NCBI GenBank assembly: GCA_905235765.1
Contig: CAJOMM010000016.1
Coordinates: 1 to 16,846, forward strand
From: an uncultured Clostridia bacterium
GTDB taxonomy: Bacteria > Bacillota > Clostridia > Christensenellales > Borkfalkiaceae
Length of the DNA: 16,846 bases
Direction of reading: 5' to 3'
Every line of letters starts with the position of its first letter. Within the stretch, counting starts at the first letter, position 1. A program made the translations under genes and the position numbers. Below, piece by piece: positions 6,627 to 14,576 of this stretch. A model generated the notes under the pieces. That model had not been told where the DNA came from. It did not search any database and worked only from the letters and a program-made list of their open reading frames with translations.

Positions 6627-7307
6627 ATGCAATACCATATAGATACAGGTTTAATTTACGAAAAATTCAAAGCAGATTGCGAATGTCCTCTTTGTGAGAT
6701 TGAAGAAAAGATTAAAAATCAGTTCGTAAACGAGTTTTTGAACGACGCCGTTATGGAAGACGATTCCAGAATCGCGGTAAAAAAGCACGGGTTTTGTGAA
6801 AAACATTTTGACGATCTTTTCAGCGGCAAAAATAAACTTTCCCTTGCATTGCAGATATTGACTCGGTGCGAAGAGACGGAAAAGAATATAGTTCCCGTAA
6901 AAAGCGCAAAAGCGGCAAAAAAACTTGCCGATGAAATTTTAAGAGAGGTAGACGCCTGCGTTATCTGCGACCTTATAGAAAAAAGCATGAAAAAATACTA
7001 TATAACGATTGCGCAAATGTATAAAAACGAGCGTGAATTTTTTAAGGTGCTTTATTCTTCAAAAGGTTTTTGTATGAAACATTATGCAGAATTGCTAAAA
7101 TATTCAGACCGCGCCGCGCCCTTAAGTAAAGAATATATAAAAACTCTTGCGGACGTTCAACGCAAAAATTTTGACCGCGTAAAAGGAGATTTAACCGAAT
7201 TTTGTAACGCGCACGATTACAGAAACGCTTATAAACCGCTCGGCAAATCGGAAACGGCGTTAAAAAGGATTCGCGCAAGACTTTACGGAAAAAATTCAAT
7301 CGAATAA
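6627..7307 (+). CDS. DUF6062-family protein with duplicated Cys/His motifs
   Basis: A 226-aa cytoplasmic protein that I place in the DUF6062 family; its function is unknown. It contains two similar halves, each with a Cys pair (C18/C20/C23 in CECPLC; C111/C114 in CVICD) followed by GFCxKH (55-60 and 147-152). Each set could bind a metal such as zinc, which is inference from the spacing. The C-terminal 50 residues are basic (KSETALKRIRARLYGK). No Shine-Dalgarno sequence precedes the ATG, and the promoter -10 is only six bases upstream, so the mRNA is probably leaderless. The TAA stop lies inside the stem of the following terminator. Confidence 0.85.
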   Translation: MQYHIDTGLIYEKFKADCECPLCEIEEKIKNQFVNEFLNDAVMEDDSRIAVKKHGFCEKHFDDLFSGKNKLSLALQILTRCEETEKNIVPVKSAKAAKKLADEILREVDACVICDLIEKSMKKYYITIAQMYKNEREFFKVLYSSKGFCMKHYAELLKYSDRAAPLSKEYIKTLADVQRKNFDRVKGDLTEFCNAHDYRNAYKPLGKSETALKRIRARLYGKNSIE

Positions 7308-7346
7308 ACTTAAGCGCGGAACTGCCGTTCCGCGCTTAAGTTTATT
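7303..7346. terminator. Bidirectional terminator between convergent genes
   Basis: A 19-bp perfect stem (AATAAACTTAAGCGCGGAA and its complement) around the six-base loop CTGCCG. The outer A/T pairs supply U tracts in both directions. It serves both the DUF6062 gene (plus), whose stop codon is in the stem, and the dipeptidase gene (minus), which ends at 7364. Confidence 0.9.
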
Positions 7347-7363
7347 ATTTCTTTAAAAATCAA

Positions 7364-8638
7364 TTAAAAAGGTTCCTTCATAGAGGCAAGGTCGAATAGG
7401 GCTTTTTTATAAATTTCGTACATTTTAAGGAAGGAAGACTCCTTCGTTCTCTCGTTCGCTTCGTGTATATGGTTATTTTCGTCGGGGAACTCAGGTCCGA
7501 ATGCGCAGCCTTTTTCGAATACCCTTGCAAAAGTGCTGCCGCCCATACTTATAGGTTTACCCTTAACGGTAGAATATTCGTTATAAGCGTTCAATAAAGT
7601 GTTTACGAATTGTCCGTCTTTCAAAACCATAACGGGTTCGTGGTGCATTTCCGCAGTTACCTTAAACGGCGCCTTTTTTAAGCATGACAAAAGGTCTTTT
7701 TCGGTAAACGGCGCAGGAACTCGGCAGTCGCAAATCATTTCGCCGTTTTTAACGAGGTCGGGAGATAGGGTGATTTTGCCTTGTTCGTTTTCTAATTCTG
7801 AAACGCCCCATTTATCCAAAAATAAATAGTCGATGAAATCTTTAATATCTTCTCCGCAACTCGACATGTAGTTAAGTAACGGCAAAAACGCGTTTTTACC
7901 GAGATGGGGTGCAGAGCCGTGCGCGGCTACGCCTTTGCTTTGTAATTTATCGCCGTCAAGCGTAAGCCCGTATTTGTTATAGTCTACTTTGTCAAGCACC
8001 TTTTTATTTGTTACGGTTACCTGTGCGCTGTCGCAAACCGCGTTAATTACCGTTCCGCCTTGTAAGTCCTTAAAATTCTTAAATTCGGGTATTTTGGTCT
8101 TTACGTAGAATACGCCTTTTTCCGCGTAGCTGACGGGGAAATTTCCATCGGGGGAAAAACCGTATTCCGGAATAGAGGTTTTCCTCTTTATGTATTCTAC
8201 GTCTTGCCATCCCGTCTCCTCGTCGCAACCGACGAAGAAACGGAATTTAACGTTGCATTTTACGTTACTGTCTTTAAGTTCTTTAAGGCAGTAAAGCATA
8301 GAAAGCATAGGTCCTTTGTCGTCGTAAATTCCGCGGCCGATAAGGTATCCGTCGTCTTTGGTTAAGGCGAACGGCTCGTAGTTCCAGCCGGTGCCTATCG
8401 GTACAACGTCCAAATGTCCGATAATACCTATCTCTCTACCTTCGCCGAATACTATTTCTCCGCCGTAATTATCGTAATTGATTGTCTGAAAGCCGAATTT
8501 TTCGGCTTTATCTAAAAAGAAGCGCAGCGCCGCCGCAACTTCCTTTCCGAAAGGTGCGTCCGGCGATTTTTCGCCTTTTACGCTTTTAAAAGAGAGTAAA
8601 GTGTTCAGATCTTCATAAAATTGTTTTAAGTCTTTCAT
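7364..8638 (-). CDS. pepV: M20 family dipeptidase, PepV type
   Basis: A 424-aa cytoplasmic di-zinc aminopeptidase/dipeptidase that releases N-terminal residues from dipeptides. Visible motifs: GHLDVVP (His75, Asp77), GRGIYDDKGP (bridging Asp106), CDEETGW (catalytic Glu140, metal Glu141), SPDGNFP (Asp164) and C-terminal HIHEANE (His392). A lid/dimer domain lies between about 180 and 330. It is somewhat shorter than Lactobacillus PepV, which has about 470 residues. The ATG at 8638 has AGGAG four bases upstream. It starts 13 bases after the cvpA-like gene and shares its promoter. Sapep-type annotation is equally apt; peptidase class is sure, exact substrate is not. Confidence 0.9.
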   Translation of the reverse strand: MKDLKQFYEDLNTLLSFKSVKGEKSPDAPFGKEVAAALRFFLDKAEKFGFQTINYDNYGGEIVFGEGREIGIIGHLDVVPIGTGWNYEPFALTKDDGYLIGRGIYDDKGPMLSMLYCLKELKDSNVKCNVKFRFFVGCDEETGWQDVEYIKRKTSIPEYGFSPDGNFPVSYAEKGVFYVKTKIPEFKNFKDLQGGTVINAVCDSAQVTVTNKKVLDKVDYNKYGLTLDGDKLQSKGVAAHGSAPHLGKNAFLPLLNYMSSCGEDIKDFIDYLFLDKWGVSELENEQGKITLSPDLVKNGEMICDCRVPAPFTEKDLLSCLKKAPFKVTAEMHHEPVMVLKDGQFVNTLLNAYNEYSTVKGKPISMGGSTFARVFEKGCAFGPEFPDENNHIHEANERTKESSFLKMYEIYKKALFDLASMKEPF

Positions 8639-8651
8639 AAAACTCCTAAAA

Positions 8652-9404
8652 TCAAGAGCCGGATACGGCGCTTATAATTTTTTCCACGTTAACTTTAGAT
8701 AAAGCTTTGAGTATCAGGTTATATATGTTGATATTGCTCAAAAACGCCGTCAATACGGTGTTTGAAGATATTTCCGCGTTTATATTCTGAATAAATCCGA
8801 GCGGAATATAGCCCAAAATACTCAATATTATTTCTATGACTATAACGCCTTGAATAGTTCCCATCAAAAACCCGAGGCTGCCGTCCAACGCGCCGATAAC
8901 CTTAAAAGCGTGCATTTTTTTGAACAGTTCTCCGACGAGGAAGAATATAATTCGGAAAACGATATAAAGCGCGATTGCGCAAATGACCGCGACGATATAA
9001 TAGCCGAAAACGGGGGAGATGACGTCTTTTATCATAGTTTCGGGCGGAACCGATGAATTGTCTTTTAGCGATAGGATAGTTTTCAGAATAAAACCGGAAA
9101 CTCCTGCTTGCGCGAGGTTGCCGTCGGTAGCGGAACTTAGCGGTAAACTCATAATTTCCTCTCCGAATATTTTTACGAGGGAACCGCTTACCCCGTCTGA
9201 AACGGTAGATATAAAGCCGAATTTATTCTCGGTAAATTGCGCTACGGAAGAACATAAAAGGGCAGCAAAGATAAGGCTTAAAAGGGATCCGAAAACAATA
9301 AAGAAGGTTTTTACGAATCCGCGTTTTGCGCCGAATACTGCGTAGATTATAATAATTATAAGGGCTATTGCATCTATAATCGCGCCCGTTACCGAATAAT
9401 TCAT
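8652..9404 (-). CDS. CvpA-family integral membrane protein
   Basis: A 250-aa protein with four likely membrane segments (about 8-26, 34-52, 133-157 and 170-198) and a long extracytoplasmic stretch between segments two and three. The pattern DGSLGFLMGTIQG (about 174-186) resembles the CvpA/colicin V production family. Members are inner-membrane proteins of poorly known function linked to envelope stress and export. A positively charged GAKRGFVKT loop follows the first segment, as in the family. A good promoter lies just upstream (9427-9455). It is first in an operon with the dipeptidase and divergent from yyaC. Confidence 0.8.
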   Translation of the reverse strand: MNYSVTGAIIDAIALIIIIIYAVFGAKRGFVKTFFIVFGSLLSLIFAALLCSSVAQFTENKFGFISTVSDGVSGSLVKIFGEEIMSLPLSSATDGNLAQAGVSGFILKTILSLKDNSSVPPETMIKDVISPVFGYYIVAVICAIALYIVFRIIFFLVGELFKKMHAFKVIGALDGSLGFLMGTIQGVIVIEIILSILGYIPLGFIQNINAEISSNTVLTAFLSNINIYNLILKALSKVNVEKIISAVSGS

Positions 9405-9426
9405 AATTTATTTCCGTCCTTTCAAT

Positions 9427-9455
9427 ATTGTACCACAATTTCCTCGGTTAATCAA
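9427..9455 (-). promoter_or_regulatory. Promoter of the cvpA-pepV operon
   Basis: On the minus strand, -35 TTGATT (9450-9455), a 17-base spacer and -10 TACAAT (9427-9432). The start is predicted at about 9420, leaving a leader of about 16 bases with AAAGGACGG. Confidence 0.7.
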
Positions 9456-9491
9456 TATATTTATAAAAAGTATAAAATATTTGAATTCGGA

Positions 9492-9497
9492 TATAAT
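9492..9497 (+). promoter_or_regulatory. -10-like element before yyaC
   Basis: A TATAAT lies 22 bases before the yyaC ATG. No TTGACA-like -35 lies at 16-18 bases. Since YyaC proteins are sporulation-associated, a sporulation sigma factor is conceivable: GATATAAT shares six of eight bases with the sigma-E -10 CATACAAT. This is weak evidence. Confidence 0.4.
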
Positions 9498-9519
9498 TCT
9501 CAAAAAAAGCAGGTGTTTT

Positions 9520-10098
9520 ATGAACGATTTTTCTTTTTCCGGAAATATTTCCGACAGTTATTCTTTCAGCGCTTTTAACGGTTACGCGCCCATCGGCGTA
9601 GCGGAAGCTTTATCGCGTTTTAATCAAAAACAATTAACGCCGTTGATAATATGCGTAGGTAGCGATCTTGTGCTCGGCGACAGTTTAGGACCTTTAGTCG
9701 GCACAATGCTGAAAGAAAGGAACGTATCGTCTTACGTATACGGCACTTTGAATTTCCCGATTACCGCAAAAGAAGTTGAATACGCCAAGAGTTTTTTGAC
9801 GCTTATGCATCCGGGGTCGTTCGCGATAGCGGTGGACGCCGCCGTAGGGAACGAGGACGACGTAGGGCTTATACGGACGGTCAATCGCGGTCTTAAACCG
9901 GGGCTCGGAGTGGATAAAAAGCTCGGAGTGATAGGCGACTGCAGTATAATAGGCGTCGTAGCCGGCAAATCCTCGCAAAACTATAATCTTTTTAATCTTA
10001 CCAGGCTTAATCTTATATATAAAATGGCAGAAAAAATAGCCGAGGGTATCTGCGAATACGTCCGCGGCTACGAAAACTCTTTTATTAAAGGCGCGTAA
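9520..10098 (+). CDS. yyaC: Sporulation protein, YyaC family
   Basis: A 192-aa protein of the YyaC (DUF1256) family, found in endospore formers and related in fold to the germination protease GPR. The N-terminal part carries ICVGSDLVLGDSLGPLVG, the family signature with conserved Asp and GDSLGP. Later blocks are VDAAVGNEDDVG and a Gly-rich KPGLGVDKKLGVIGDCSI. I chose the ATG at 9520 because AGCAGGTG precedes it; an in-frame TTG at 9481 would add 13 residues but has no ribosome site. Its stop codon directly abuts that of mnmG on the other strand. It supports a spore-forming host. Confidence 0.88.
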   Translation: MNDFSFSGNISDSYSFSAFNGYAPIGVAEALSRFNQKQLTPLIICVGSDLVLGDSLGPLVGTMLKERNVSSYVYGTLNFPITAKEVEYAKSFLTLMHPGSFAIAVDAAVGNEDDVGLIRTVNRGLKPGLGVDKKLGVIGDCSIIGVVAGKSSQNYNLFNLTRLNLIYKMAEKIAEGICEYVRGYENSFIKGA

Positions 10099-11955
10099 TT
10101 ATTTTTTAAGCGTTACCATAAGCACGGCTATATCCGCCGGAGAAACGCCGGAAATTCTTCCTGCCTGTCCCAGATTTTCCGGGCGGATTTTGTCAAGCTT
10201 TTGTCGCGCTTCTAATCTGAGCCCTTCTATTTTAAGATAGTCTAAATCTTTAGGAAGGGTGGTTTTTTCCAATTTTTTGGCTTTTTCGATCTGTTCTTTT
10301 TCTTTGTCTATGTAGCCTTTGTATTTTTCGTCTGTATAAACGGTATAAATGGTATCCTGTGAAATGCCCTTAAACGCGTCAAATTCACTCTGTATATCCT
10401 TAATATCAATGCCGCGGCGTATAAGGTCGCCGTAGGTAAGCGCGGAAGAAGGCGTTGAAAAGCCGTATTTTTTCAGCAAATTTTCCGCCTCTTTCGGCTT
10501 AACGGGGGAGTTCATCTCCCGAGATGCCGAATCGTATTCCTTTTTGCGTTTTTCAAGTCTTTCTTTTCTTTCGTCAGTAATAAGTCCGGTGCGGAAAGCC
10601 TTTTCCGTAAGTCTTAAGTCGGTGTTGTCCTGCCTTAATACGATGCGGTATTCGGCACGCGAAGTCATCATACGGTAAGGCTCGTTCGTGCCTTTGGTAA
10701 CCAAATCGTCAATAAGAACACCTATATATCCTTCATCGCGCGAAAGTATGAAAGGTTGTTCGCCTTTTAATTTCAGGGAAGCGTTGATGCCGGCGATTAA
10801 ACCCTGTGCGGCTGCTTCTTCGTAACCGCTCGTCCCGTTAATCTGACCGGCGGCGTAAAGTCCCTCTATTTTTTTGAATTCGAGAGTGGGGTAAAGGTCG
10901 AGAGAATCTATACAGTCGTATTCTATGGCGTAGGCGTAACGCATAATTTTACAATGTTCTAATCCTTTTACCGTCCTGTACATAGCCTTCTGAACGTCGT
11001 GAGGAAGGGAAGTGGAAAGTCCCTGAACGTATACTTCGTCCGTGTCTTTACCTTCCGGCTCTAAGAACAGTTGATGCCTGTCTTTATCCGCGAAACGCAC
11101 GACTTTATCTTCGATAGACGGACAGTATCTCGGACCCGTGCCCTTAATCTTACCCGAATAAAGAGGGGAGCGGTGCAAGTTTTCTCTTATAATTCTGTGC
11201 GTTTCTTCCGTCGTGTAAGTGAGGTAACACGGCGTTTGTTTTTCCGGTAAGCCGTCGCTTAAAAAAGAAAACGGGAACACGTCTTTTTCGCCGTCTTGTA
11301 TTTCTAAAGCCGAATAATCTATAGTTCTTCCGTCCACTCTTGCCGGAGTTCCGGTTTTGAATCTTCTGACCGAAAATCCGAGCGAAATAAGGCTTGCGGT
11401 CAGTTCGTTTGCCGGCGCGAAACCGTTCGGCCCGGATGAACGTTGCCACTCGCCTGCGATTACGCTGCCGTTTAAATATACGCCTGTGGCGAGAACCACC
11501 GCTCTCGCGCGGATAATTCCGCCGAACGCCGTTTTAACACCCGTAACTTTGCCGTTTTCCGTAAGAATTTCTACGGCTTCGCCCTGAAGTATGCGAAGAC
11601 GTTCAGTTTGTTCCAACGTTTTTTTCATGTTAACGTGGTAGAGATTTTTGTCGGCTTGTCCTCGTAAACTCTGAACAGCCGCGCCCTTGCCACGGTTTAA
11701 CATCCTGATTTGTAGAAGACTTTTATCTGCGTTAACGCCCATTTCGCCGCCAAGCGCGTCGATTTCTCTTACTATCTGACCTTTTGCGGTTCCGCCGATG
11801 GAAGGATTGCACGCCATAAAGGCTATACTGTCTAAATTAAGTGTCAGTATAACCGTGTCGAATCCCGTTCTTGCAAGCGCGAGCGCCGCTTCAACGCCGG
11901 CGTGTCCGGCGCCCACAACTACGGCGTCGCAGAGTTCTTCTTCGTAAAATTCCAT
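10099..11955 (-). CDS. mnmG: tRNA uridine-5-carboxymethylaminomethyl synthase subunit MnmG
   Basis: A 618-aa FAD protein, the normal length for MnmG (GidA). With MnmE it installs the (carboxymethyl)aminomethyl group on wobble U34 of certain tRNAs. Motifs: FAD-binding GAGHAG (15-20), CNPSIGG (49-55), GPRYCPSIEDKVVRF (274-288) and the second signature GLYAAGQINGTSGYEEAAAQG area (365-385). The helical MnmE-binding C-terminal domain is present up to IAVLMVTLKK. The ATG lies three bases after the dnaA stop with no clear ribosome site, so translation is probably coupled to dnaA. Pairing with dnaA instead of mnmE/rsmG is notable. No terminator follows before the converging yyaC. Confidence 0.97.
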   Translation of the reverse strand: MEFYEEELCDAVVVGAGHAGVEAALALARTGFDTVILTLNLDSIAFMACNPSIGGTAKGQIVREIDALGGEMGVNADKSLLQIRMLNRGKGAAVQSLRGQADKNLYHVNMKKTLEQTERLRILQGEAVEILTENGKVTGVKTAFGGIIRARAVVLATGVYLNGSVIAGEWQRSSGPNGFAPANELTASLISLGFSVRRFKTGTPARVDGRTIDYSALEIQDGEKDVFPFSFLSDGLPEKQTPCYLTYTTEETHRIIRENLHRSPLYSGKIKGTGPRYCPSIEDKVVRFADKDRHQLFLEPEGKDTDEVYVQGLSTSLPHDVQKAMYRTVKGLEHCKIMRYAYAIEYDCIDSLDLYPTLEFKKIEGLYAAGQINGTSGYEEAAAQGLIAGINASLKLKGEQPFILSRDEGYIGVLIDDLVTKGTNEPYRMMTSRAEYRIVLRQDNTDLRLTEKAFRTGLITDERKERLEKRKKEYDSASREMNSPVKPKEAENLLKKYGFSTPSSALTYGDLIRRGIDIKDIQSEFDAFKGISQDTIYTVYTDEKYKGYIDKEKEQIEKAKKLEKTTLPKDLDYLKIEGLRLEARQKLDKIRPENLGQAGRISGVSPADIAVLMVTLKK

Positions 11956-11958
11956 AAG

Positions 11959-13293
11959 CTATTGTTTCAGAAGTTTTTTCTTGATATCGTTTATTTCGGT
12001 TGCAAGTTTGGCGTCCGTTTGAATCTGTTCCGCCACCTTGTCCCGAGTGTAAATTACGGTCGCGTGGTCTCTGCCGCCCATTTTTTGACCTATGGTAACC
12101 AGCGGCAGGTTCATCATATCCGTTATAAGATAAATACAGATTTGTCTCGGCTCTACGAATTCCTTGTTCTTCTTTTTGCCGAGAACGTCCGCTTTATTGA
12201 CTTTATAGAAATCGCAGACGCAATTTATGATATCGTCTACCTGAAGTTCTTCCTGTTTTTCGCCGGCGGATTCTTTAAGCGCCTCGTTAACCAGATTAAC
12301 GGTTATCGGTTTTTCGTGAAGTTTGCTGGCGAATATTACTTTATTTAGTTTGCCGATAAGCGTTCTTATATCGCCGTCCGACATTTCCGCTATGTAGGTT
12401 AAAACTTCCATACTGACGAGACATTTCTTTTCCTGACTTTTTCTGCGGAGTATGGCTATTCTCGTTTCGAGATCCGGCGGCTGAACGTCGGCTAAAAGCC
12501 CCCCTTCGAAACGCGTTTTAAGACGTTCTTCGAGCACTTCTATTTCCTTTGGCGGACGGTCGGAGGTAAGAACTATCTGTTTATTCTGAAGCACCAACTC
12601 GTTGAAAGTGTGGAAGAATTCCGTCTGCACGCCCTGTTTTTTGGCAAGAAACTGAACGTCGTCTATAAGCAGAACGTCCACGTTGCGATATCTTCTGCGG
12701 AAGTCAGCCGGCGCGCCGTGTCCGCGGCCGATACTTTCTATCAACTGATTGGTGAATTGTTCGCAAGTCGCATACATAACGTTAAGTTGCGGTTTTTTGA
12801 TTTTTAGGTAGTTTGCGATAGCCATAAGGATATGCGTTTTGCCGAGTCCCGTACCGCCGTGAATAAAAAGCGGATTATAAGAATCGCCGGGATTTTCCGC
12901 AACCGCTTTGGCTGCGGCGAATATAAGTTCGTTAGAAGGGCCTACGACGAAGGAGTCGAAGGTGAACATAGGATTAACGGGCGCACCCTGATTTTCTATA
13001 TTTTCGCGAGTTTCCGCCTCGAATTGCGTAAGATATTCTTCTCTCGAATCGGCGACCACGACTGTAAAATCCGAGACTTCCGCGTTACTTCTTTTAAGAG
13101 CGTCGCGAATTTTATCCGACATACGCGTAGTAACGGTTTCCGCAAAAATTTTAGAAGGAGTGCGAAGTATAAGTTTGTTTCCGAGCACGTCTACAGGCGT
13201 AAGCATTTTGACGTAGGTTTCAAACATTATGGAACTGACCGACTTTTCGAGTTCGGGAAGAGTGGTTTTCCATAAAATTTCGTAACTTTCCAT
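11959..13293 (-). CDS. dnaA: Chromosomal replication initiator DnaA
   Basis: A 444-aa initiator ATPase that binds DnaA boxes and opens oriC. Domain I is about residues 1-80 (SYEILWKTTLPELE), with a short linker to about 105. The AAA+ domain has Walker A GGTGLGKTH (146-154) and Walker B VLLIDDVQF (207-215). The C-terminal domain IV carries the DnaA signature GGRDHATV (406-413). I chose the ATG at 13293 because GGAG lies nine bases upstream and the protein then starts like its relatives; a GTG at 13314 would add seven residues. It is first in a dnaA-mnmG operon and divergent from recF. dnaN is not adjacent, unlike most Bacillota. Confidence 0.97.
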   Translation of the reverse strand: MESYEILWKTTLPELEKSVSSIMFETYVKMLTPVDVLGNKLILRTPSKIFAETVTTRMSDKIRDALKRSNAEVSDFTVVVADSREEYLTQFEAETRENIENQGAPVNPMFTFDSFVVGPSNELIFAAAKAVAENPGDSYNPLFIHGGTGLGKTHILMAIANYLKIKKPQLNVMYATCEQFTNQLIESIGRGHGAPADFRRRYRNVDVLLIDDVQFLAKKQGVQTEFFHTFNELVLQNKQIVLTSDRPPKEIEVLEERLKTRFEGGLLADVQPPDLETRIAILRRKSQEKKCLVSMEVLTYIAEMSDGDIRTLIGKLNKVIFASKLHEKPITVNLVNEALKESAGEKQEELQVDDIINCVCDFYKVNKADVLGKKKNKEFVEPRQICIYLITDMMNLPLVTIGQKMGGRDHATVIYTRDKVAEQIQTDAKLATEINDIKKKLLKQ

Positions 13294-13330
13294 AAAATTC
13301 ATCTCCGATTTCACATATATATTTTTTCGT

Positions 13331-13359
13331 TTGCATTTAATCGCATTTTATTATATAAT
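13331..13359 (+). promoter_or_regulatory. recF promoter
   Basis: -35 TTGCAT (13331-13336), a 17-base spacer and a consensus -10 TATAAT (13354-13359). The start is predicted near 13366, giving a leader of about 57 bases without a Shine-Dalgarno sequence. Its -10 overlaps the dnaA -10 on the other strand. Confidence 0.7.
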
Positions 13360-13379
13360 ATTTTTAAAGTAAATTTCAA
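13350..13379 (-). promoter_or_regulatory. dnaA promoter
   Basis: On the minus strand, -35 TTGAAA (13374-13379), an 18-base spacer and -10 TATAAT (13350-13355). The start is predicted near 13343. Its -10 shares the palindromic ATTATATAAT with the recF promoter, so polymerase can probably occupy only one of the two at a time. Confidence 0.65.
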
Positions 13380-13422
13380 GGCTTTACGATATAAATTATA
13401 CAAATTTTTATCAAAAAATTTT

Positions 13423-14544
13423 ATGCGCATAAAAAACCTTTCCCTCAAAAATTTCCGCAACTATTCGGAACAGACGTTTTCCTTCGATCCGGAACTGAAC
13501 GTGCTTACCGGCGCAAACGCGCAGGGCAAGACCAACGCTGCGGAAGCCGTGTTCTTTTTATGCACGGGCTATTCTCCGCGTGCCAGCAGAGATAAACTCG
13601 TGGTTAAAAACGGCGAAGAAACCGCGGAAATTATAGGTTCTGCGGTATCTCGGTACGGCGACGTTTCCGTAAAAATCGTTTTCAGCAAAAACGACAAAAA
13701 GAAAATTTATATAAACGGTCAGGAAATTTCGCGTATCGGCGAACTTATGGGAAATATAAACAGCGTTTTTTTCAATCCTTCGGAATTAAAACTCGTTCAG
13801 GACAGTCCGGAAGACAGGCGCAGGTTTATGAATATTTCGCTTTCGCAGATGTCGAAGAATTATTTTTATTCTTTGCAGAAATATAATAAAATCCTTCTCC
13901 AGAGGAACAACCTTTTAAAAGACAGAGATATATACGTTATAAAGGATACCCTTCCCGTATGGGACGAGCAGTTATCCGTTGCCGCCGCTACGATAATAAA
14001 ACAACGCAACGCGTTTATTTCGGAAATTTCACCTATCGCGCGGGAAAAACACGCGTTTTTATCCGGCGGAAAGGAAATCCTCGAAATGCGTTCGGAAAGC
14101 GGTTTTTCGGGCGAAAAAGAAGAGATTGCCGAGAAATTTTTGATCGAACTGAAAAATTCTTTCGAGCGCGATCTGAAACTCGGGTACACGAGTTGCGGCC
14201 CGCATCGCGACGATATTAAGTTTACTCTTAACGGCGAAGACGCGAGAATCTTCGGCTCTCAAGGGCAGCAACGCACGGTTGCGCTTTCTCTTAAACTTGC
14301 GGAGACGGAAATATTCAAAAAACGTTTCGACGAATATCCGATACTTATTTTAGACGACGTACTTTCCGAACTCGATGGCGACCGCAGGAAAAAATTGGTT
14401 GCGGCAACCGATGGTATTCAGACGATTTTTACAGCGACGGGCGTATCGCACTCCACGTTCAGGGGGAGAAATTACGCGCATTTCGTCATAGAAAACGGCG
14501 CAGTTAAAAAACGGAGCGACAAGTTCCTGAAAAATGATGATTGA
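13423..14544 (+). CDS. recF: DNA replication and repair protein RecF
   Basis: A 373-aa SMC-like ATPase of the RecFOR pathway that recognises gapped DNA and helps load RecA. It has Walker A GANAQGKT (30-37), the ABC signature SQGQQR (279-284) and Walker B ILILDDVLSELD (307-318), with a helical arm between; length is normal for RecF. The ATG at 13423 has no visible Shine-Dalgarno sequence, but the N-terminus MRIKNLSLKNFRNY is canonical. It is divergent from dnaA rather than downstream of dnaN. Its stop codon lies inside the -35 element of the ruvC promoter. Confidence 0.97.
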   Translation: MRIKNLSLKNFRNYSEQTFSFDPELNVLTGANAQGKTNAAEAVFFLCTGYSPRASRDKLVVKNGEETAEIIGSAVSRYGDVSVKIVFSKNDKKKIYINGQEISRIGELMGNINSVFFNPSELKLVQDSPEDRRRFMNISLSQMSKNYFYSLQKYNKILLQRNNLLKDRDIYVIKDTLPVWDEQLSVAAATIIKQRNAFISEISPIAREKHAFLSGGKEILEMRSESGFSGEKEEIAEKFLIELKNSFERDLKLGYTSCGPHRDDIKFTLNGEDARIFGSQGQQRTVALSLKLAETEIFKKRFDEYPILILDDVLSELDGDRRKKLVAATDGIQTIFTATGVSHSTFRGRNYAHFVIENGAVKKRSDKFLKNDD

Positions 14545-14569
14545 CAAAATAAAAGGTTTATTTTACAAT
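14541..14569 (+). promoter_or_regulatory. ruvC promoter (leaderless arrangement)
   Basis: A consensus -35 TTGACA (14541-14546), a 17-base spacer and -10 TACAAT (14564-14569). The ATG of ruvC follows seven bases after the -10, so the first transcribed base should be at or beside the start codon. The -35 overlaps the recF stop codon. Confidence 0.75.
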
Positions 14570-14576
14570 ATATATA

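Noticed and set aside
13294..13422. oriC in the dnaA-recF gap
   Set aside because: The gap is AT-rich, but I find no TTATCCACA box; the best matches (TTATACAAA, TTATCAAAA) are 7 of 9. Not supported as an origin.
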